Positions 62,150-64,000 of a stretch of 64,000 nt of DNA are shown in pieces. The position numbers and the translations under genes are program-made. The DNA is from an uncultured beta proteobacterium (GTDB taxonomy: Bacteria > Pseudomonadota > Gammaproteobacteria > Burkholderiales > Burkholderiaceae_C). Position 1 is the stretch's first letter. Each line of letters starts with the position of its first letter. The notes under the pieces were generated by a model. That model made no database searches and was not told where the DNA came from. It saw nothing but the letters and a program-made list of their open reading frames with translations. The stretch is from NCBI GenBank assembly GCA_903945325.1, contig CAJAVE010000214.1:1-64000 (forward strand), given 5' to 3'.

Positions 62150-64000
62150 TCAAGGGCAGCCGCTGTTCGGCGCTCCGGGAGACCCGGCCCGATTGTCTTT
62201 GATGGTCATGATGCTGGAGGCTGATGCTCCGAGGCTGTCAATGACGGTAAACGTCACATCATGGACTCCAGGCTCAACATATACCGGTGGCGTATCGGAC
62301 GAGAAAGCGTTGATGCATCGGGTTCCGTAGCTGATGACACCGGTTGTCTCGGCAAACACGAGTGGTCGGGAAGTGGTCAGTACGTAAGGGCTTGGGGAAA
62401 TAGCGACGACCGAGCTAAGTGCAAACGCCGGAAGGGGCGCTGCTTGCGCAACCACGACTAAACTGGAGAAATTCAGCACGGACGACAACAAACTGTTGCT
62501 GGTAATTGCGGTGTAGGGTGGGGTGCCACCGTAGATGTACAGTTTGACCGGATCCACACTGTTTTCACCCACGACAAATGCGCTGGGTGAAAGACGAATC
62601 TGACTTGCAGCCGCAGCGACGGTAAGAGGAATCGCCGCAATAAGCCCAGTTGAGTCCCTTACCGTAATAGAAGTTTGCCCAACATTTAACAAGGTCGCAG
62701 TGATCGTCGAACTGCTCAATGAAGTAGTTGCGATGCTGAGGTTGTTGCTGGTGGCGGTGTAAGTGCCACTGCCGCCCGTGATGGTAAACGTGAGGGAGTC
62801 ACCCGCATTTCCACTGGCGCTATTGGGCAGCACATTAATCGTGGCGCCAACGACCGTGGGCACCGTGACTGCAATTTCGACCTTGGTACCTGTAGAGTCC
62901 AGAACCACGATCGTTCCACTACCTGAGGCGCCCGGGGTGATCGTCAAGTCAACGCCAGTTAACGTTGCGGTCGCAACGGCCGCATTGCCGCTGCTGGTGG
63001 CATAGGGCGGAACCCCTCCGCCAACCTTGTAACCGACGGCTGCTCCCCCACTGGCCAGCGTGATTGCGCTGGGTGCGGTTGTGTACAGCCCAGGTGCAGT
63101 AGCAGAACCTACCGTCAGCGCAATAACGACTTGTGTTCCCGTGGAATCAAACACCAGAATTTGTGCGGTACCCGCGGTCGCACCGGCGATAACGGTCAAT
63201 GTCGACCCATTGATGCCTGCGGTTGCTACGTTGGTATTGCTGCTGCTGACGCGGTACGGTGGACTGCCTCCGTCGACCGTATAAGTGCCCGTGCCACTCA
63301 CACCCATGGTCACTGCACTTGGGGACGTTGTGTAAAGAGCGGACACGGTGCCGGTGGAGCCAACCGTCACGGTGACCGGTATCTGCGCGCCTGTCGAGTC
63401 AAATACGACGACTGTAGCGTTACCCGTCACACTGCCAGTAACCGTTAGAGTGGCTCCACTCACATTGGCGTTGACGACCGCAGCGTTGCTACTGCTGGTG
63501 GCATAGGGAGAAAGTCCGCCGGAAATTGCAAAGCTTCGTATTTGCCCTGCAGCAAGTGTGATGGAACTGGGTGCTGTTGTGAAGAATGTACCTGCGGGGG
63601 TCGTGTTGGACGACACCGTTGCGCTAATTTCAATCTTTGCTCCCGTGGAATCCAGCAGGATGATCGTGGACGAGCCGGCGGACAGACCCTTGAGATACAG
63701 ATTGCTGCCGGTAAGGGACGCCGAGGCTACATTGATGTTGCTGCTGCCCACCGCGTAAGGTGGTGTGCCGCCACCGACCGAGTACGTGGATTCGACTGCG
63801 CCAACTGCCAGCCCAACGGTGGCGCCTGCGGTTGTGAATAGGGGGGTCGCGGTCGTTGAGCCAACCGTGACGCTAATGACGACTTGGGTCCCTGTCGAGT
63901 CGAGTGCCAGCACCTGTGCAACTCCAGTTGCAACGCCTGTTATGTTGAGCGTGGTTCCAGTGACGGTTGTGGTCGCAACACCCGTATTGCTTGGACTGGA
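62150..64000 (-). CDS. Large Ig-like-repeat surface/secreted protein (partial; N-terminus beyond right edge)
   Basis: Frame stays open to 64000; tandem ~80-90 aa units with GGxPPYxxxSSNxxVAxAxxxGxxLTV...GxxxIxVxDSTGxxVxIxVTVGS. Confidence 0.85.
   Translation of the reverse strand, partial: SSPSNTGVATTTVTGTTLNITGVATGVAQVLALDSTGTQVVISVTVGSTTATPLFTTAGATVGLAVGAVESTYSVGGGTPPYAVGSSNINVASASLTGSNLYLKGLSAGSSTIILLDSTGAKIEISATVSSNTTPAGTFFTTAPSSITLAAGQIRSFAISGGLSPYATSSSNAAVVNANVSGATLTVTGSVTGNATVVVFDSTGAQIPVTVTVGSTGTVSALYTTSPSAVTMGVSGTGTYTVDGGSPPYRVSSSNTNVATAGINGSTLTVIAGATAGTAQILVFDSTGTQVVIALTVGSATAPGLYTTAPSAITLASGGAAVGYKVGGGVPPYATSSGNAAVATATLTGVDLTITPGASGSGTIVVLDSTGTKVEIAVTVPTVVGATINVLPNSASGNAGDSLTFTITGGSGTYTATSNNLSIATTSLSSSTITATLLNVGQTSITVRDSTGLIAAIPLTVAAAASQIRLSPSAFVVGENSVDPVKLYIYGGTPPYTAITSNSLLSSVLNFSSLVVVAQAAPLPAFALSSVVAISPSPYVLTTSRPLVFAETTGVISYGTRCINAFSSDTPPVYVEPGVHDVTFTVIDSLGASASSIMTIKDNRAGSPGAPNSGCP

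Noticed and set aside
62150-64000. Regularly spaced similar sequences that might suggest a CRISPR array
   Set aside because: Units are ~250 bp, degenerate, and lie within one open reading frame encoding Ig-like domains.

Overview
The window looks like a chromosomal segment from a Burkholderiales bacterium, probably Comamonadaceae/Rhodoferax-like (inferred from gene content and GC-rich coding style, not from any search). I see no rRNA, tRNA, CRISPR array, prophage or transposase. Left to right it contains: (1) a reductive pyrimidine-degradation cluster (hydrolase, hydA, preA, preT), with beta-alanine aminotransferase and mmsA-like genes about 15 kb away that could complete the pathway; (2) a signalling-rich island at 8.4-22.7 kb: two paralogous hybrid histidine kinases flanking an orphan PhnD-like binding protein, a heme-type DUF3365-like kinase translationally coupled to an HD-GYP regulator, and a class III nucleotide cyclase; (3) assorted regulators, an ECF sigma/membrane protein pair, pckG, a threonine dehydratase, an unusual tandem-AAA ATPase and recQ; (4) metH split into two genes, each preceded by a sequence matching an SAH riboswitch with a visible SD-sequestering expression platform, with an antisense cNMP-binding protein gene between them; (5) an MSHA-like type IV pilus locus with an embedded two-component system and four pilin-like genes; (6) a large Ig-like repeat protein running off the right edge. 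The most notable signals beyond routine annotation are: a dispersed ~60-70 bp repeat with 7 copies, several translated within or at the ends of genes (metH, CaiB/BaiF transferase, recQ, metallophosphoesterase); the tandem SAH-ON switch arrangement; an uncatalogued-looking nested RNA structure at 39.06-39.17 kb after the tandem-AAA gene; and a ~260 bp long-inverted-repeat element at 6.8-7.06 kb.
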